Of a stretch of 64,000 bases of DNA, positions 34,076-43,220 are shown piece after piece. How positions within the stretch are numbered: the first letter of the stretch is position 1; each line of letters opens with the position of its first letter. The stretch is from Neorhizobium sp. UBA3556 (GTDB lineage Bacteria > Pseudomonadota > Alphaproteobacteria > Rhizobiales > Rhizobiaceae). The notes beneath the pieces were generated by a model. It saw nothing but the letters and a program-made list of their open reading frames with translations, ran no database searches and was not told the origin of the DNA. Both the position numbers and the translations under genes were made by a program. The stretch lies in the NCBI GenBank assembly GCA_002376235.1, contig DFNX01000002.1, forward strand, positions 1 to 64,000, written 5' to 3'.

Positions 34076-35286
34076 TGAAGCGCAGCCCTGAACTCGACGC
34101 AATGGCGGCGGCCGACGAGGCCGAAATCAGCAATCGAAACGTGAAGCGCAATCAAACGGTCGGCATGGCCGCCCTTTTGCTGGCTGGCGTCTTCGCCGCG
34201 TACCTGGTGCTCGCCACGTCCGGAGAAAGCCCGGCTGAAAGCCCGCAAAGTGAGGAGGAGTTCCGTACCACGACCTTCCGGCCGCCCGGTTTCGTGCGCG
34301 ATGGAGAACCCACTCCCCCACCACCCGAACAGCCTGTCTTGGAACTTCCACCTCCGCCACCTCCGCCGCCAGCTCCGCCGGTGGACGTCACTGAATTCAA
34401 CGTGCCTCCCCCGCCCGAAGTAGCTCAACCGGCGAGCGCCCCCCCGCCCGCCGAAGAGGCATTTCCAGAGCGATTTCGGTCAAAGCTAATCACGCTTGAC
34501 CAGAACCTGGGAGGATCCGCGAATGGTTCGCTCGATGGCTCGAACAGCGGCACGCCTTTGACCGTCGCTGGCGAGGATCGCAACAGCCAGTACCTGTCCT
34601 CAGCGAGTGCGATCGGTGATCGTTCCGCCAAGGCCCGGCAGATTGAGCGCATCGACGCCATGATCCCAGAGGGCACGCTGATCCCCGGCATCTTGGAAAC
34701 GGCGATCGTCAGCGACCTTCCGGGCCAGGTCCGGGCCATCACATCCAAGGATGTCTACTCCTTCGATGGGCGGCGTGTCCTGATCCCAACAGGAACACGC
34801 CTGATCGGGGAATATCAGTCCGAAGTTACGCGGGGGCAGAAGCGGGTCTTTGTCGTGTGGACGAGGCTGATCCGGGATGACGGCGTGTCGGTGCGCTTGA
34901 ACTCCATCGGCACGGACAGCCTCGGGCGATCGGGCCTGACGGGTCATGTCGACAACAAGTTCCGTGAGCGCTTTGGCGCATCAATCTTACTGTCGATCGT
35001 CGGAGGCGGTGCAAGCTATCTAACCGGATACGGTAGCGACTCCAGCTCCGGAAACGATGACACTGAGCGAGGTGCTGAATTGGCGCGAGAAACGATCGCG
35101 CAGACCTTCAGCGACATGGCGAACACGGTACTTGCCGAAAACCTGAGGATCCCGCCAACGATCAGCGTACCGCAAGGCGAGCGGATCTTTGTCTATGTTC
35201 GCCAGGACCTCGATTTCAGCGCGATGTACGACGATCCTGTCACGGAAGCGATGAAGGAGATCAAACGTGAACGTTATGGTAGGTAA
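34075..35286 (+). CDS. virB10: VirB10 core-complex protein
   Basis: 403 residues. The N-terminal cytoplasmic part is followed by a membrane helix (VGMAALLLAGVFAAYLVLA, about residues 28-46) and a very proline-rich periplasmic stretch (about 80-115, with eight consecutive prolines). The TrbI/VirB10 beta-barrel domain closes it: LIPGILETAIVSDLPGQVRA, LIPTGTRLIGEYQSEVTRGQ, FVYVRQDLDF. It spans the envelope and gates the channel. It starts in TAATG, overlapping virB9. Confidence 0.96.
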   Translation: MKRSPELDAMAAADEAEISNRNVKRNQTVGMAALLLAGVFAAYLVLATSGESPAESPQSEEEFRTTTFRPPGFVRDGEPTPPPPEQPVLELPPPPPPPPAPPVDVTEFNVPPPPEVAQPASAPPPAEEAFPERFRSKLITLDQNLGGSANGSLDGSNSGTPLTVAGEDRNSQYLSSASAIGDRSAKARQIERIDAMIPEGTLIPGILETAIVSDLPGQVRAITSKDVYSFDGRRVLIPTGTRLIGEYQSEVTRGQKRVFVVWTRLIRDDGVSVRLNSIGTDSLGRSGLTGHVDNKFRERFGASILLSIVGGGASYLTGYGSDSSSGNDDTERGAELARETIAQTFSDMANTVLAENLRIPPTISVPQGERIFVYVRQDLDFSAMYDDPVTEAMKEIKRERYGR

Positions 35287-36289
35287 CACGACCGCTCATG
35301 ATCCTCATTATTTCCTGAACCGGTCCCTGGAGCCCATCAGGCAATTTCTCGATGACCCGAAGGTGGTTGAGATTGCAGTGAACCGGCCAGGCCAAGTCTA
35401 TGTTGAGCGCTTCGGTGCTGATCACATGGAGCATCATGAAATCGATGCTCTGACGGCACGCGAGATCGAGAACATTGGCGAGCGGGTTGCCGCAGCGACA
35501 AAGCAGTTCCTCAACGCCGCTAATCCGATCCTTAGCGCAGCACTGCCGACCGGCGAACGTATCCAGGTCGTCTTGCCGCCCGCGGCACCTGACGGTGGGT
35601 CGATCACGATCCGTAAGCAGGTTGTTCAAAATTTCTCTCTGCAGGACTACCGTGACAACGGCTCTCTCGACAAAGTCTCGGTTGCTGTCGGGGGCCTAAG
35701 CGACGTGGATAGGGAGCTGATCGCCTATCTACGCGCGGAGAAGATCTACGACTTCATCCATACGGCCATCACGAAGCGGGTTTCGATCCTTATCAGTGGC
35801 GGCACGTCGTCGGGCAAAACCACGTTTCTGAACGCGTGCCTGAACTCTGTAGACCTGAATGAGCGGATACTGACGCTTGAAGACACTCGTGAGCTATTCC
35901 CACCACAGAAGAACGCGGTCCACCTGATCGCCTCCAAGGGTGGGCAAGGCACTGCGAACGTGACGATTCAAAACCTTCTTGAATCGGCGCTTCGAATGCG
36001 GCCGGATCGCCTCTTTGTTGGTGAGATTCGTGGAGCTGAGGCCTTTTCATTCCTTCGCGCCATCAACACAGGGCATCCGGGCAGCATGTCGACAGTACAC
36101 GCCGATACGCCGCTCGGCGCCTATGAACAGCTTGCCATGATGATGCAGCAGTCCGGCATGTCCGCCGGCTACTCCAAGCAGGATCTGATGTCCTATATCC
36201 AAATGGTCATTCCGATCGTGATCCAGCTCAGGCGGGAAGGCGGCAAGCGCGGGGTTTCCGAAATCTACTTCGCACGGGATGCATCATGA
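35267..36289 (+). CDS. virB11: VirB11 secretion ATPase
   Basis: 340 residues from GTG 35267, inside the end of virB10 (ATG 35276 also possible). The N-domain precedes the RecA-like domain with Walker A ISGGTSSGKTTFLNA near residue 180, the Asp box LTLEDTREL, Walker B RPDRLFVGEIRGAEAFSFL and the His box TGHPGSMSTVHADTP. It is a hexameric ATPase that switches between pilus assembly and substrate transfer with VirB4 and VirD4. Confidence 0.96.
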   Translation: MNVMVGNTTAHDPHYFLNRSLEPIRQFLDDPKVVEIAVNRPGQVYVERFGADHMEHHEIDALTAREIENIGERVAAATKQFLNAANPILSAALPTGERIQVVLPPAAPDGGSITIRKQVVQNFSLQDYRDNGSLDKVSVAVGGLSDVDRELIAYLRAEKIYDFIHTAITKRVSILISGGTSSGKTTFLNACLNSVDLNERILTLEDTRELFPPQKNAVHLIASKGGQGTANVTIQNLLESALRMRPDRLFVGEIRGAEAFSFLRAINTGHPGSMSTVHADTPLGAYEQLAMMMQQSGMSAGYSKQDLMSYIQMVIPIVIQLRREGGKRGVSEIYFARDAS

Positions 36290-38373
36290 GTAAGGGGCTA
36301 CAGGCCTTCTATCTGTTCTTCTGCCTGTTGATCGCATTTGCAGTCTGGATGCTGGCGTACGGGGCGGGGCTTCAGCTCTTCTACGGTGACGGAAGGATCC
36401 TCGAGGCGACAATCACCTCAAACCCATTCGCGCCAATTCAGCAGTTCTGGGCCTATAGCTCCTCCCCTTCCCTTCAAAAAGTCGCGCTTGGCTCCGTAGT
36501 GCCCGCGCTGCTCGTATCAGGCCTCATTGCTTATCTTGGGCTCAAACCTACCAGCAATCCACTAGGGGATGCAGCCTTTCAGGATCTCGCAACCCTTCGG
36601 CGCGGGAAGTGGTTTGGCAGACGAGGTCACATATTCGGCCGCATCGGGAGCAACGTCCTCCGCGCGTATGACGATCGCCACCACCTCATTATTGGCCCGA
36701 CACGATCCGGTAAGGGCGCGGGCTACGTCATCCCCAACGCTCTCATGCACGAAGGCTCTATGATTGTCACGGATCTGAAGGGCGAGGTCTACAAGGCAAC
36801 CGCCGGCTATCGGAAGCGCAACGGCAGCCAGGTCTTCCTGTTCGCGCCGGGTTCCGAGACGACCAACAGCTATAATCCCTTGGATTTCGTTCGTCCGGAG
36901 CGAGGCAATCGCACGACTGACATTCAAAACATCGCCAGCATTCTCGTACCGGAAAACACCGAATCCGAGAATTCAGTTTGGCAGGCCACAGCTCAACAGG
37001 TTCTCGCCGGCGCCATCAGCTATGTTCTCGAAAGCCCCTTCTACAAAGGGCGCAGGAACCTCGGCGAGATCAACTCCTTCTTCAACAGCGGGACCGATTT
37101 GCAGGCCTTGATGAAGTACATCAAGGAGAAGGAGCCATACCTGTCGAAGTTCACGATGGAAAGCTTCAATTCCTACCTGTCTCTCTCGGATCGGGCCGCG
37201 GCCTCGGCACTGCTTGATATCCAGAAGGCGATGAGGCCGTTCAAGAACGAACGCGTTGTGGCCGCAACGAACATGACCGACATGGACCTTCGATCCATGA
37301 AGCGTCGCCCCATCACAATCTACCTTGCCCCGAACATCACCGACATCACCCTTCTTAGGCCGCTGCTGACGCTATTTGTCCAACAGGTGATGGACATACT
37401 CACACTTGAGCATGATCCCAACTCCGTACCGGTCTATTTTCTGCTGGATGAGTTTCGCCAACTGAAGCGCATGGACGAGATCATGACGAAGCTGCCCTAT
37501 GTGGCCGGCTATAAGATCAAGCTCGCCTTCATCATCCAGGACCTGAAGAACCTGGATGAGATCTATGGTGAGACGTCCCGACATTCGCTCCTTGGCAACT
37601 GCGGCTATCAGCTAATCCTTGGAGCCAATGACCAGGCCACGGCAGAGTATGCTTCCCGCGCGCTTGGCAAGAGAACCATCCGATATCAGTCTGAATCGCG
37701 CACTATCGAGCTTATGGGCCTCCCGCGCCGAACAAAGGTCGAGCAAATTCGCGATCGGGACCTGATGATGCCGCAGGAAGTGCGCCAGATGCCCGAGAAC
37801 AAGATGATCTTGCTGGTGGAGGGTCAGCGGCCAATCTTTGGAGACAAGCTGCGCTTCTTTAAGACGCAGCCCTTCAAGGAGGCGGAGGCCTATTCTCAGA
37901 CGCACATACCGACCGTTCCAACTGTCGATTACCTGCCACCTAAACCTGTTCCAGCGACCACGCCAGCCTATGCCAACGCAGGCCAGGAGCAGGCTGAACA
38001 AGCGGAAGCGATAAAGCCTGCGACTGAGGCGAAAGCGGAGGAGCCGCGCGCGCCTGTCCAGGAGGAGGCTCTGCAAGAGCCAGCGCCCTCCACCTCACCC
38101 GCTCGCGTCGTGAATCCATCCGCCTTGGCCAACAAGAAAGTCAGCGCCGGGGGCACTCCGGAACCTTCAAAGGCGGCTGTGCCCGCTCCCGAAAAGCGCA
38201 CGACACCTGTCTCAGAGAACGACATCGAAAAAGCGCACAATGATCGAGTTAGCCGCCTTAGGGAGGTCGTCGAACGGGAAGCCGAAGGCAAATCACCGCG
38301 CAAGAGGAAGAGCTTGGAAGAGCTATTCGCAGCGACCGTTCCTGATCCAATCATGGAACAGGCCGGCCGCTAA
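36286..38373 (+). CDS. virD4: VirD4/TraG-type coupling protein
   Basis: The 695-residue protein has two N-terminal helices (FYLFFCLLIAFAVWMLAYGA and ALLVSGLIAYLGL). Walker A IGPTRSGKGAGYVIP lies near residue 142, TDLKGEVYKATAGYRK follows, and Walker B PVYFLLDEFRQL lies near residue 385. The core ends near residue 535. The last 160 residues are low-complexity, rich in Pro, Ala and Glu, and finish basic then acidic. This tail is longer than in Agrobacterium VirD4 and may recruit substrates. It recognises the relaxase and other substrates and hands them to the VirB channel. It overlaps virB11 by four bases. Confidence 0.95.
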   Translation: MSKGLQAFYLFFCLLIAFAVWMLAYGAGLQLFYGDGRILEATITSNPFAPIQQFWAYSSSPSLQKVALGSVVPALLVSGLIAYLGLKPTSNPLGDAAFQDLATLRRGKWFGRRGHIFGRIGSNVLRAYDDRHHLIIGPTRSGKGAGYVIPNALMHEGSMIVTDLKGEVYKATAGYRKRNGSQVFLFAPGSETTNSYNPLDFVRPERGNRTTDIQNIASILVPENTESENSVWQATAQQVLAGAISYVLESPFYKGRRNLGEINSFFNSGTDLQALMKYIKEKEPYLSKFTMESFNSYLSLSDRAAASALLDIQKAMRPFKNERVVAATNMTDMDLRSMKRRPITIYLAPNITDITLLRPLLTLFVQQVMDILTLEHDPNSVPVYFLLDEFRQLKRMDEIMTKLPYVAGYKIKLAFIIQDLKNLDEIYGETSRHSLLGNCGYQLILGANDQATAEYASRALGKRTIRYQSESRTIELMGLPRRTKVEQIRDRDLMMPQEVRQMPENKMILLVEGQRPIFGDKLRFFKTQPFKEAEAYSQTHIPTVPTVDYLPPKPVPATTPAYANAGQEQAEQAEAIKPATEAKAEEPRAPVQEEALQEPAPSTSPARVVNPSALANKKVSAGGTPEPSKAAVPAPEKRTTPVSENDIEKAHNDRVSRLREVVEREAEGKSPRKRKSLEELFAATVPDPIMEQAGR

Positions 38374-38380
38374 TTCAGGT

Positions 38381-38593
38381 TCAGAGGGGCCAGAAGCTCG
38401 CTGCGTACTGACCCGCCTCTGTTAGCCAAGCCACAGAAGCATGATACCAGCCGATCACGGTCCCGTAGACCTTAATCAAGATCGCGAGGATCCCAACGGA
38501 GACCATGCCCCACACCATCATCTTGCCGACTATGTCGGCAGACTTGGGGTCGTTCACTTCCACCAGGTAGGTGTTCTGATTACCGTCCTGCAT
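38381..38593 (-). CDS. Small membrane protein downstream of the relaxase gene
   Basis: 70 residues: MQDGNQNTYLVEVNDPKSAD, a helix MMVWGMVSVGILAILIKVYG, then a possible second short helix and an aromatic end (AASFWPL). It starts seven bases after the relaxase stop, so it is the third gene of the mobC-relaxase operon, and is convergent with virD4. No family recognised. A link between relaxosome and membrane is a guess. Confidence 0.65.
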   Translation of the reverse strand: MQDGNQNTYLVEVNDPKSADIVGKMMVWGMVSVGILAILIKVYGTVIGWYHASVAWLTEAGQYAASFWPL

Positions 38594-38600
38594 TGGCACT

Positions 38601-41078
38601 TCAGCGGTCTCGGTCGTCCCGATTACGCTCCCTCTGTTCAATCTGTTCACGCTCCAACTCCTCGAGACGAGGAATGTGCTGTTGCGCGGGATCAGTCCGA
38701 GTGGTCTCGCCGCCTCTCTGGGCCGCTTCCCTATCTCCATTTACACTTTTCTGCTGCCTATGAGTAGCGTCCACCGTCTCAGCGAGCTGGTGAGTCTCAC
38801 GCTCCGCTTGCCCGATCGGACGTTCCTCTTCCAGATCCACCCTGAGATCGCGTTGGCGATCGTCAGCAGTATCCGCAATTATCGGCTGCTTGTTTGACTT
38901 GTTTTCGTCCCCACGCTCTTCATTGCGTTCGATGGTCTCGATCTCCGCGCGCAGTTCCGGATCCTCGTTGGCAACATCCCGGAGATAGCCGTTTCCGGAA
39001 GCGGCGAGTTGAGCTGCATGATGAAGCGAAGCCTCAAGGCCCTTCTCATACTGCTCTCGGTTTTCGTCTCCGAGTTCGCCGGCTTCGATATGGGCGAGGC
39101 CGGAGCGATAGTGTTCCACATTTGCCATCGCATCGTGACCAGCCTCAACGACAGCCTCTCCATGCTTGGCAACAGCCGCCTCCCACTGGAGGTTAGCATT
39201 CGTCTGCTCTTGCACCTCAGATGCCGTTCTTTCCGGCGCGGCACCACCCTCTCTGGAGACGTCGCCAGCAGCGTTTCGTCCATCCTGCTCATCAAGTCCA
39301 CGCTCCTTCATTTCGAGCATCTGCCTGCGCAGATCGACGATCTCGCGAGCGAGGGAGAAAACTTCTTCGAAGCCTGACCGGTCCTCTGGACCGGCGCTGC
39401 GCTGAAGGTTGAACAGAGCCGTTTCAACCGTCTTTTCGTACGCTTCGAACTCTGGGCGTGTCTGCTCGCGCATGTCCTTTGCCTCCGACAACATGTCTCT
39501 GATTGCTAACATATTGGAGCGGTAATCACCGCCAAAATCCGCATGAATGACCGAACCAGCAGGCGATTGATCCACTTGGGCAAGGCCGTTTTCCAGATAG
39601 GAGCGATGCTGAGCGGCGTAGGCCGCAACCACTGTGTCGCCGGCGTTGACTGCAATCTTCTGCCAGGTCTCCTGCGCTTTTAGGATGTACTGGCGGCTCC
39701 TCTGGCTCGTCGCCACCACGCGTCGACCAGCTCGCTTTGCGTCATATCGCGCCTGTGCCGGATCGCTGGTGCCTACATGCTCGGTTCGACCGTCATGCCT
39801 GACGGCGCGAACCTGATTTCGCGTGAAGGCTGGCGGCGTAGCGAACTCGCGCCGATCGGTCATTTCCATATTGATGCCGTGGTCACGCGCCTTCTCGGCC
39901 ATGACCTCACGCCATTGCCGGAAGGTGGCCGGAGTCGTCTCGATCCGGTCGCCCGATTCCGAACGCATGGTAACGATGGCATGGGCATGAACATGCGGCC
40001 GCTTGCCCCCCTCCCCTGCTTCTTTCGGATCGTTCTCCGGATCGTGCATAGCGAATACGTAGCGATGGCCCGCAAACTGCTCAGCCAGGAAGTCGCGAAC
40101 AGCTCCTTCGAACGCAACAGCATCCGTACCAGCACGCGCCGACATGATCACGTGCATCACGTCACGGCTTTTGCGGCTGTGCAGCTCATCCCGCCATTCC
40201 TTTTGCACCAGGTCGCCCGCAGCCTTATCATCGGCAATCGAACGACCCCGATCGTCTCGGACGTCGTTCCGCTGCGCGATCAGGTCTCGCAACTTGGCAG
40301 CGCCGTATTCCACGCCGTTGCCATAGCCTGTGAACGAGAAAGCCGCAGGGGCCTCTTTCGCAACGGCGCTGGCGTTGAAACGCTCCTGAACGATGGCGGC
40401 CGCCTTCGCGTCCGCCGTCAGCCGCTCGCCTTGCCCACTGCGCAACACAACATAGCCCTCAACCTTCAGCGATCCATCGTTTTGGGTTTCGACAGAGTAA
40501 GCGTAGCGTCGATCACCAAAGCCACTGCTGAGAATGTCCCGCACCTGCTCATGCGGGTCCGAGCCGCCGGAAACGCTCACCTCGACTTTAAACGCGCCGA
40601 TATCGCGGCTTTCGGTCCTGTTCTGGAAAAGGTGATCCCAATCGCCACGGAGACGCGCCAGTTCCTCACGGCCACGCAACGTCTCACCGTTCTCGTTCTC
40701 AACCTTCAGCTCCCCCCCTCTGGATACATAGTTGAGCATCGAGCCGACGCGGACGCCACCACCGTAGGAAGCCAGTTTGACCACGGCTGGCTGGCTCCCT
40801 TTGGCAACGCTCGCAAGACGAACATCCATTGATCGCATAGCACCCGAACCCGCAGCCATCGTCCTCGAAGGGGATGACACGTTGAGTGCCGAAGTCCTCA
40901 CGCCTTCCCTAGATCCCGAGCCGCCTTTCGACATCCCAACCTGGTGCTGCAGATTCTTCAGTCTCTTCTCAAGCTCTTCCTCGACAGCGCTCCCACGGCC
41001 GCCAAGCGTCATTTCGTGCAATAGCGCCGCGCGCCTTTGCTCCCATTCGCTTGTGAAAGTGCCGAAAAAGAACTCCAC
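38601..41078 (-). CDS. Conjugative relaxase, MOBP/VirD2-like, with arginine-rich secretion-type tail
   Basis: 825 residues from GTG 41078 with GAGGTG upstream. A region YGGGVRVGSMLNYVSRGGEL (about residues 105-125) leads to the relaxase core. HVHAHAIVTM near residue 363 is the HxH metal motif III, and MHDPENDPKEAG sits before it. The C-terminal half is charged and helical. The protein ends EQRERNRDDRDR, an Arg-rich tail like known VirD4-dependent transfer signals. It would cut one strand at oriT (41576/41577) and pilot it through the T4SS. A nearly identical tail ends the Fic toxin at 49517. Confidence 0.88.
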   Translation of the reverse strand: MEFFFGTFTSEWEQRRAALLHEMTLGGRGSAVEEELEKRLKNLQHQVGMSKGGSGSREGVRTSALNVSSPSRTMAAGSGAMRSMDVRLASVAKGSQPAVVKLASYGGGVRVGSMLNYVSRGGELKVENENGETLRGREELARLRGDWDHLFQNRTESRDIGAFKVEVSVSGGSDPHEQVRDILSSGFGDRRYAYSVETQNDGSLKVEGYVVLRSGQGERLTADAKAAAIVQERFNASAVAKEAPAAFSFTGYGNGVEYGAAKLRDLIAQRNDVRDDRGRSIADDKAAGDLVQKEWRDELHSRKSRDVMHVIMSARAGTDAVAFEGAVRDFLAEQFAGHRYVFAMHDPENDPKEAGEGGKRPHVHAHAIVTMRSESGDRIETTPATFRQWREVMAEKARDHGINMEMTDRREFATPPAFTRNQVRAVRHDGRTEHVGTSDPAQARYDAKRAGRRVVATSQRSRQYILKAQETWQKIAVNAGDTVVAAYAAQHRSYLENGLAQVDQSPAGSVIHADFGGDYRSNMLAIRDMLSEAKDMREQTRPEFEAYEKTVETALFNLQRSAGPEDRSGFEEVFSLAREIVDLRRQMLEMKERGLDEQDGRNAAGDVSREGGAAPERTASEVQEQTNANLQWEAAVAKHGEAVVEAGHDAMANVEHYRSGLAHIEAGELGDENREQYEKGLEASLHHAAQLAASGNGYLRDVANEDPELRAEIETIERNEERGDENKSNKQPIIADTADDRQRDLRVDLEEERPIGQAERETHQLAETVDATHRQQKSVNGDREAAQRGGETTRTDPAQQHIPRLEELEREQIEQRERNRDDRDR

Positions 41079-41081
41079 GGC

Positions 41082-41483
41082 CTACACCTCGCCTCGGCGC
41101 TCATGCCCCGCACGGCGCGAAAGTGTCCGCAGCTCACTCATCACAGCCGCCTGAATCCGCTGGACATTGCCAAGGTTGATGTCCAGCTCTGAGGGATGGA
41201 CACCCTTCCCTGCATTCAGGGAGCGGGCGACCTGATTCAAATTGATGCCGATCATCCGCATGTCTTCGAGCAGCGCGGCCATGATCAACCTGTCTTCCGC
41301 AGTCAGAATGGGTCGAATGCCAGCACCTTCGAGGAGCAGCGAACGGAAAAAAGCAGAGACACTCATACCAGCCGACTTGGCCGCTTCTTCGATAGCCGAA
41401 TGCTCTGCATCGCTGACGCGGACGTTGATGAGACGCCCCTTGCGTTGCTTGGCTGTCGGAACTTCGATCGTGTCTTCACTCAT
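41082..41483 (-). CDS. mobC: MobC-like relaxosome accessory protein (ribbon-helix-helix)
   Basis: 133 residues. The N-terminal half is an RHH DNA-binding unit, RLINVRVSDAEHSAIEEAAK then SAGMSVSAFFRSLLLEG. The C-terminal half carries the MobC signature IGINLNQVARSLNAGK. It binds oriT and helps the relaxase open the nick region. ATG 41483 is used; the TTG at 41486 just before it is less likely. It lies three bases upstream of the relaxase GTG, and the oriT lies directly upstream of it. Confidence 0.9.
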   Translation of the reverse strand: MSEDTIEVPTAKQRKGRLINVRVSDAEHSAIEEAAKSAGMSVSAFFRSLLLEGAGIRPILTAEDRLIMAALLEDMRMIGINLNQVARSLNAGKGVHPSELDINLGNVQRIQAAVMSELRTLSRRAGHERRGEV

Positions 41484-41519
41484 CAATCAATTAAGCCTTC
41501 CCGGAGCCTTGCGACCATC

Positions 41520-41602
41520 ATCGTGGGCTTGTCCCACGATCGCAATGCAAAACGTAAAACATTTTTGCGTATCCTGCCACCCTTAACACCCACCCTTAAC
41601 AC
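41520..41602 (+). other. oriT: Candidate origin of transfer (oriT) with nic site
   Basis: Directly upstream of mobC. An 8-bp inverted repeat ATCGTGGG/CCCACGAT (41520-41540) and a GCAAAA/TTTTGC repeat lead to TATCCTGCCA at 41570-41579. TATCCTG|C is the nick consensus of RP4 and VirD2-type relaxases, so the cut is predicted between 41576 and 41577 on the plus strand. Immediately 3' of it lie two perfect tandem copies of CCACCCTTAACAC (41577-41589 and 41590-41602). Confidence 0.72.
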
Positions 41603-42067
41603 ACCTAAGTTCTATTCCTAACCCAACGCGCTGTTCTCCAATTACAATCTACATTCACCTCTCGACTGGCTCCGCTGCACTACGCACTCTTTCCGTTGAA
41701 ACGCTCACCAGGGTTCACCGCCAAAACCGCTCTCGAAGGCCTTTGTCTGTCCCTCGTACTCGAGGTGACAAGGGACGCTTCGCTCTTCGCCCTTGGCACC
41801 CTCCGTGCGAGCGCCAAGTGAGCCCTCACGCGGCTCCGGGGTTCACCGCTCTACCTAGGCACTTATTAAAACCACACGACTAACTCGTGTGGTTTTATAG
41901 ATGTCCTAAAACGTGCATTCACACGTATGTTTTGATCTTAACGTGCGTGTGTTCACATGTTAGGTTTGCTTCGATGTGAAGATCTTAACGACGATACTGA
42001 TGTGCCGATTGAACCCACGTCGGATCGCTAGGGGGCGGGGGAACCGTTAGTCTGAGAGGATCGCGCA
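41603..42067. other. Gene-free relaxosome/partition region between oriT and the virC1-like gene
   Basis: About 465 bases without a gene. It holds the hairpin at 41868-41896, two copies of GATCTTAACG (41934-41943 and 41981-41990), and ACGTG/CACGT half-sites around 41910-41958. These repeats precede the virC1-like operon and may be binding sites for the VirC2-like or ParA-like product. The promoter of that operon must also be here. Confidence 0.5.
41868..41896. terminator. Perfect 12-bp hairpin, terminator-like
   Basis: AAAACCACACGA, loop CTAAC, TCGTGTGGTTTT. With A-tract and T-tract flanks it could terminate transcription in either direction, or act as a relaxosome or single-strand promoter hairpin near oriT. 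Confidence 0.55.
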
Positions 42068-42772
42068 ATGACAATCTGCATATCGCTGGTAAGCGGCAAG
42101 GGTGGAGCAGGCAAGACAACCGCCGTAATCCTGGTCGCTGGAGAATATGCGCTTCATGGTAAGCAAGTGCTCTTGGTCGATGCCGATGGCCGACAAAACC
42201 TCAATGAGTGGTGGTCCCGTTCCGAGGCGAAAGACAACAGGCCAGACGGCATTGAGCTTCGCACGGCGGTAACCAACCCATCACTTCAGCATATTCTGGA
42301 GAACGAAACCGCCGGGTTTGACGTCGTGCTGATCGACTCGCCCGGTCAAGACACCGTGCTACGGGACACGATCATCGCCGGCTCGCAGATCGTTATGACG
42401 CCGATCCAGCCAAACCAAGACGAGATCCTTGCTGCTGGCCAGGCAGCAATGGACGTGGCTGACGCCTGCGATCGTACCGGGCGAAACATTCCACATCTCA
42501 ACTTCAGAACCCGGATTACTCTCCCGGGACGTTCACTGGAAGCTTACCGCCTGATCCGCCCCTTCATCGCAAACTTGCAGGAACAGGGATATGATTCATA
42601 CCTCCTGGACACTGAGCTTTATGAGCGAAACCCATACCGCGACATCAGACTTGGATATGGGACGCTGCAAATGCTGGACCTTAGCGACTCCGTCAAAAAG
42701 GCCCGGAGCGAGGTCATGGCCTTGATGCAAGAAATTAAACGTTTCCTGCCGAACGAACAAAAGAGGTCGTAA
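42068..42772 (+). CDS. ParA-like ATPase resembling VirC1
   Basis: 234 residues with the deviant Walker A SGKGGAGKTTAVIL at the N-terminus, VLLVDADGRQNLNEWW and DVVLIDSPGQD (switch II). It lacks the N-terminal HTH of RepA-type ParAs. Length, fold and location next to oriT and before a small RHH gene match VirC1, which recruits the relaxosome to the cell pole and T4SS. A plasmid partition role is less likely because repAB is present. The next gene starts one base after its stop. Confidence 0.85.
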   Translation: MTICISLVSGKGGAGKTTAVILVAGEYALHGKQVLLVDADGRQNLNEWWSRSEAKDNRPDGIELRTAVTNPSLQHILENETAGFDVVLIDSPGQDTVLRDTIIAGSQIVMTPIQPNQDEILAAGQAAMDVADACDRTGRNIPHLNFRTRITLPGRSLEAYRLIRPFIANLQEQGYDSYLLDTELYERNPYRDIRLGYGTLQMLDLSDSVKKARSEVMALMQEIKRFLPNEQKRS

Positions 42773-42773
42773 G

Positions 42774-43220
42774 ATGGCTAAAGGGACTTCCAGCATATCT
42801 GATTTTCCCGTTGCACCGCGACGGTCCCGGGCAAATGTACCCAATCCAATGTCGCAGCCGGCTATAGACAACGAAGCAGAAAACGCGATCGCCAGCCATC
42901 AACCGGACGAGGTCGCTGTCGAAGAAGCTCCCGCTCAGATACCAGCCGTTCAGGTGCCCCCAAGATCAAGTTTGATTTTGCCCTCACCGGAGGCTCGCCG
43001 GGAGAGAGCGACTACCAAGTCGTTGGCGCGTGAGACGTCCAGAATACGACTGCAGGAGCTCAAGCAGAACAAGGCGCGCGAAAGCAAGCACTTCGTCAAT
43101 TGCCCTCTTGATTACGACACCAAGAAACGCTTGGAGCGCGCAGCCTCTGAAAACGACTTAAAAATGACGGTGATCGTCAAGGCCGCAATCGACCAGTTCC
43201 TGAAGGATAATGGTTATTGA
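42774..43220 (+). CDS. VirC2-like ribbon-helix-helix protein
   Basis: 148 residues. A disordered Pro/Ala/Glu-rich N-terminal half precedes a basic linker (ARETSRIRLQELKQNKARE) and a C-terminal RHH-type unit: KHFVNCPLDYDTKKRLERAA, then SENDLKMTVIVKAAIDQFLK. VirC2 of Ti plasmids has a C-terminal RHH domain and partners VirC1, so the pair is assigned by context and fold rather than clear sequence identity. It probably binds repeats near oriT. Confidence 0.65.
   Translation: MAKGTSSISDFPVAPRRSRANVPNPMSQPAIDNEAENAIASHQPDEVAVEEAPAQIPAVQVPPRSSLILPSPEARRERATTKSLARETSRIRLQELKQNKARESKHFVNCPLDYDTKKRLERAASENDLKMTVIVKAAIDQFLKDNGY

Noticed and set aside
42068..42772. ParA-like gene as the plasmid partition ATPase
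   Set aside because: repA/repB with parS-like sites already supply partition, and the gene lacks an HTH and lies at oriT with a VirC2-like partner.
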